Part shown: positions 63,005-64,000 of the stretch, one piece after another
Layout of the letters: every line of letters starts with the position of its first letter
Numbering within the stretch: position 1 is the stretch's first letter
DNA from: Brevibacillus fluminis
GTDB taxonomy: Bacteria > Bacillota > Bacilli > Brevibacillales > Brevibacillaceae
NCBI RefSeq assembly: GCF_003710825.1
Contig: NZ_RHHQ01000007.1
Coordinates: forward strand, 423,903 to 487,902
Direction: 5' to 3'
DNA length: 64,000 nt
The notes under the pieces: generated by a model
Seen by the model: only the letters and a program-made list of their open reading frames with translations
What the model was told of the DNA's origin: nothing
Database searches by the model: none
Program-made: the position numbers and the translations under genes

Positions 63005-63178
63005 TTAGGTGCGAACGGTGCCGTCAGGCTTGTTCGGCAAATCGCCGGCTTCATTCGGCACTTTGCTGATGATATCAGCGCCAAAACGCGCTTTATGCGC
63101 AATGGTTCCGGCTGGATATTCATAAATCGTGTCAGACGGGTGATTGCGTCCGCGTTCGGAACGTTTGTTGGTAGCCAT
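63005..63178 (-). CDS. Small hydrophilic protein, 57 aa, unknown
   Basis: From ATG 63178 with a strong AGGAGGTGACGGCCAA in front, the product begins MATNKRSERGRNHPSDTIYE and ends NEAGDLPNKPDGTVRT. It is hydrophilic, rich in Gly, Asn, Asp, Pro and Arg, with no membrane segment. The 13 residues from the upstream in-frame ATG at 63217 are spurious because they include the ribosome site. No family recognised. It lies divergent from cymR. Confidence 0.75.
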   Translation of the reverse strand: MATNKRSERGRNHPSDTIYEYPAGTIAHKARFGADIISKVPNEAGDLPNKPDGTVRT

Positions 63179-63240
63179 TTGGCCGTCACCTCCTGTACCG
63201 TATTTTCTCCACATCATATCTGCACATGTATGACAAATAA

Positions 63241-63254
63241 TGCGTGATCACGCA
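63241..63254. promoter_or_regulatory. 14-bp perfect palindrome in the cymR upstream region
   Basis: TGCGTGATCACGCA is perfectly self-complementary and sits between the two divergent genes, 33 bp before the cymR start. It may be an operator. Confidence 0.4.
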
Positions 63255-63287
63255 ACAGACAGGGCTTAGAGAGGAGTGTTGTTGGGA

Positions 63288-63707
63288 GTGAAAATTTCAA
63301 CAAAAGGACGTTATGGATTGACCATTATGATGGAGCTTGCTACCCGCCACGGTGAAGGGCCGACATCGCTCAAGAGCATTGCGACACGGCATGAGCTATC
63401 GGAGCATTACCTGGAGCAGCTGATTGCTCCGCTGCGCAATGCCGGCTTGGTGAAAAGCATTCGCGGCGCGTATGGCGGTTATGTATTGTCAAAATCACCA
63501 GAGGAGATCACTTCTGGTGATGTAATTCGTGTTTTGGAAGGGCCAATCAGCCCGGTCGAGTTCACGGAAGAGGAAGATCCGGCGAAGCGCTACCTGTGGC
63601 TGCGCATCCGCGACAGCATTTCAGCGGTGCTGGATTCGACCACGCTCGCGGACCTCATCAATTACAAAGATGATGGTTTGTCTGACGGATATATGTTCTA
63701 TATTTAA
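63288..63707 (+). CDS. cymR: Rrf2-family regulator CymR
   Basis: The 139-aa winged-helix protein begins at GTG 63288 (KISTKGRYGLTIMMELATRH) and has the characteristic LSEHYLEQLIAPLRNAGLVK and IRGAYGGYVL segments, with a C-terminal YMFYI. This closely fits B. subtilis CymR (138 aa), the master repressor of cysteine metabolism, which works with CysK. It lacks the three cysteines of IscR, so no Fe-S cluster is expected. yrvO follows. Confidence 0.95.
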   Translation: MKISTKGRYGLTIMMELATRHGEGPTSLKSIATRHELSEHYLEQLIAPLRNAGLVKSIRGAYGGYVLSKSPEEITSGDVIRVLEGPISPVEFTEEEDPAKRYLWLRIRDSISAVLDSTTLADLINYKDDGLSDGYMFYI

Positions 63708-63737
63708 CGGATTGATTAGTTTATAGAGGAAGTTCAG

Positions 63738-64000
63738 GTGACAGACGTGCGATATTTTGATCATGCGGCGACTACGCCGTTGCACCCGCAGGTCGTCGAC
63801 GCGATGCAGCCGTATTTGCATGAGCATTTCGGCAATCCGTCCAGTTTTCATCGGTACGGTCGCGCTGCACGTGCGGCAGTAGAAACGGCCAGGGAAGAAA
63901 TGGCCCGCTTGCTGGGGATTACACCACGCGAACTGATTTTTACCGGCGGCGCGACGGAAGCGGACAATAATGCGATCATTTCGATGGCATTCGGGCTTCG
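63738..64000 (+). CDS. yrvO: Cysteine desulfurase (YrvO/IscS type), N-terminal part
   Basis: Open at the window end. From GTG 63738 (AGAGGA upstream) it reads VTDVRYFDHAATTPLHPQ, then HFGNPSSFHRYGRAAR and ELIFTGGATEADNNAI, the N-terminus of NifS/IscS PLP enzymes. Following cymR it is probably YrvO, which supplies sulfur to MnmA for tRNA 2-thiouridine; mnmA would be expected just beyond the window. Confidence 0.93.
   Translation, partial: MTDVRYFDHAATTPLHPQVVDAMQPYLHEHFGNPSSFHRYGRAARAAVETAREEMARLLGITPRELIFTGGATEADNNAIISMAFGL

Overview
The window is chromosomal DNA from an endospore-forming Firmicute, most likely Brevibacillus or a close Paenibacillaceae relative (inference). Supporting signs are spo0B, bofC, spoVB, a SpoIID-type protein, spore-coat-type proteins, T-box leaders, CymR, and ribosomal protein L27 with the cleavable N-terminus together with its protease Prp. 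The gene order follows the Bacillus subtilis rplU-prp-rpmA-spo0B-obg-pheB-pheA block and the ruv-queA-tgt-yajC-spoVB-comN-secDF-recJ-apt-relA-dtd-hisS-aspS-6S RNA-tcdA-rarA-cymR-yrvO block, with local insertions and inversions. No rRNA or tRNA gene, prophage, transposase or CRISPR array was seen.

Layout: 1-2961 carries rplU(partial)-prp-rpmA, spo0B and obg. 3129-4551 is a DUF1700/DUF4097 membrane pair, followed by a 49-aa reverse-strand gene missed by simple ORF calling. 5018-9767 is an amino-acid operon pheB-hom-thrC-thrB-pheA, then a FUSC membrane protein. 11896-13920 (reverse) is a short leuA behind two tandem leucine T-boxes and a strong promoter. 14020-16215 holds a LysM/proline-rich spore-coat-type protein and a CotS/YsxE-like protein, 16315-18285 (reverse) a secreted nucleotidase, then bofC, a small gene and ruvC-ruvA-ruvB. 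21954-28610 is a peptide module: VanX-type dipeptidase, five-gene oligopeptide ABC transporter and a cupin regulator. 28801-40176 runs spoIID-like, queA, tgt, yajC, yrzE-like (reverse), corA, DUF421, spoVB (reverse), comN, secD, secF. 40513-47431 holds a cation transporter, recJ, apt, relA, dtd. 47531-56008 is the regulatory and accessory stretch: MerR/GyrI, ECF sigma and anti-sigma, CBS-GGDEF pair, SH3b amidase, 56-aa gene, hemZ, FadR-type regulator. 56118-64000 is bdbC with a thioredoxin, a T-box, hisS-aspS, 6S RNA, tcdA, rarA, a 57-aa gene, cymR and the start of yrvO.

The most unusual signal is a dispersed, structured intergenic repeat of about 87-104 bp, present four times (13150-13236, 28624-28666, 40222-40307, 44440-44543) in both orientations. 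Its AT-rich hairpin end always abuts a terminator-type hairpin. One copy lacks its middle, and one has a different hairpin with both arms changed together. I do not recognise the family. Other notable points are the tandem Leu T-boxes in front of a LeuA without its regulatory domain, a hisS-aspS T-box whose specifier region contains both GAC and CAC, an SH3-like insertion inside a SpoIID protein, and several tiny genes with strong ribosome binding sites.

All domain and family assignments are by recognition of motifs and gene order; no database search was run.
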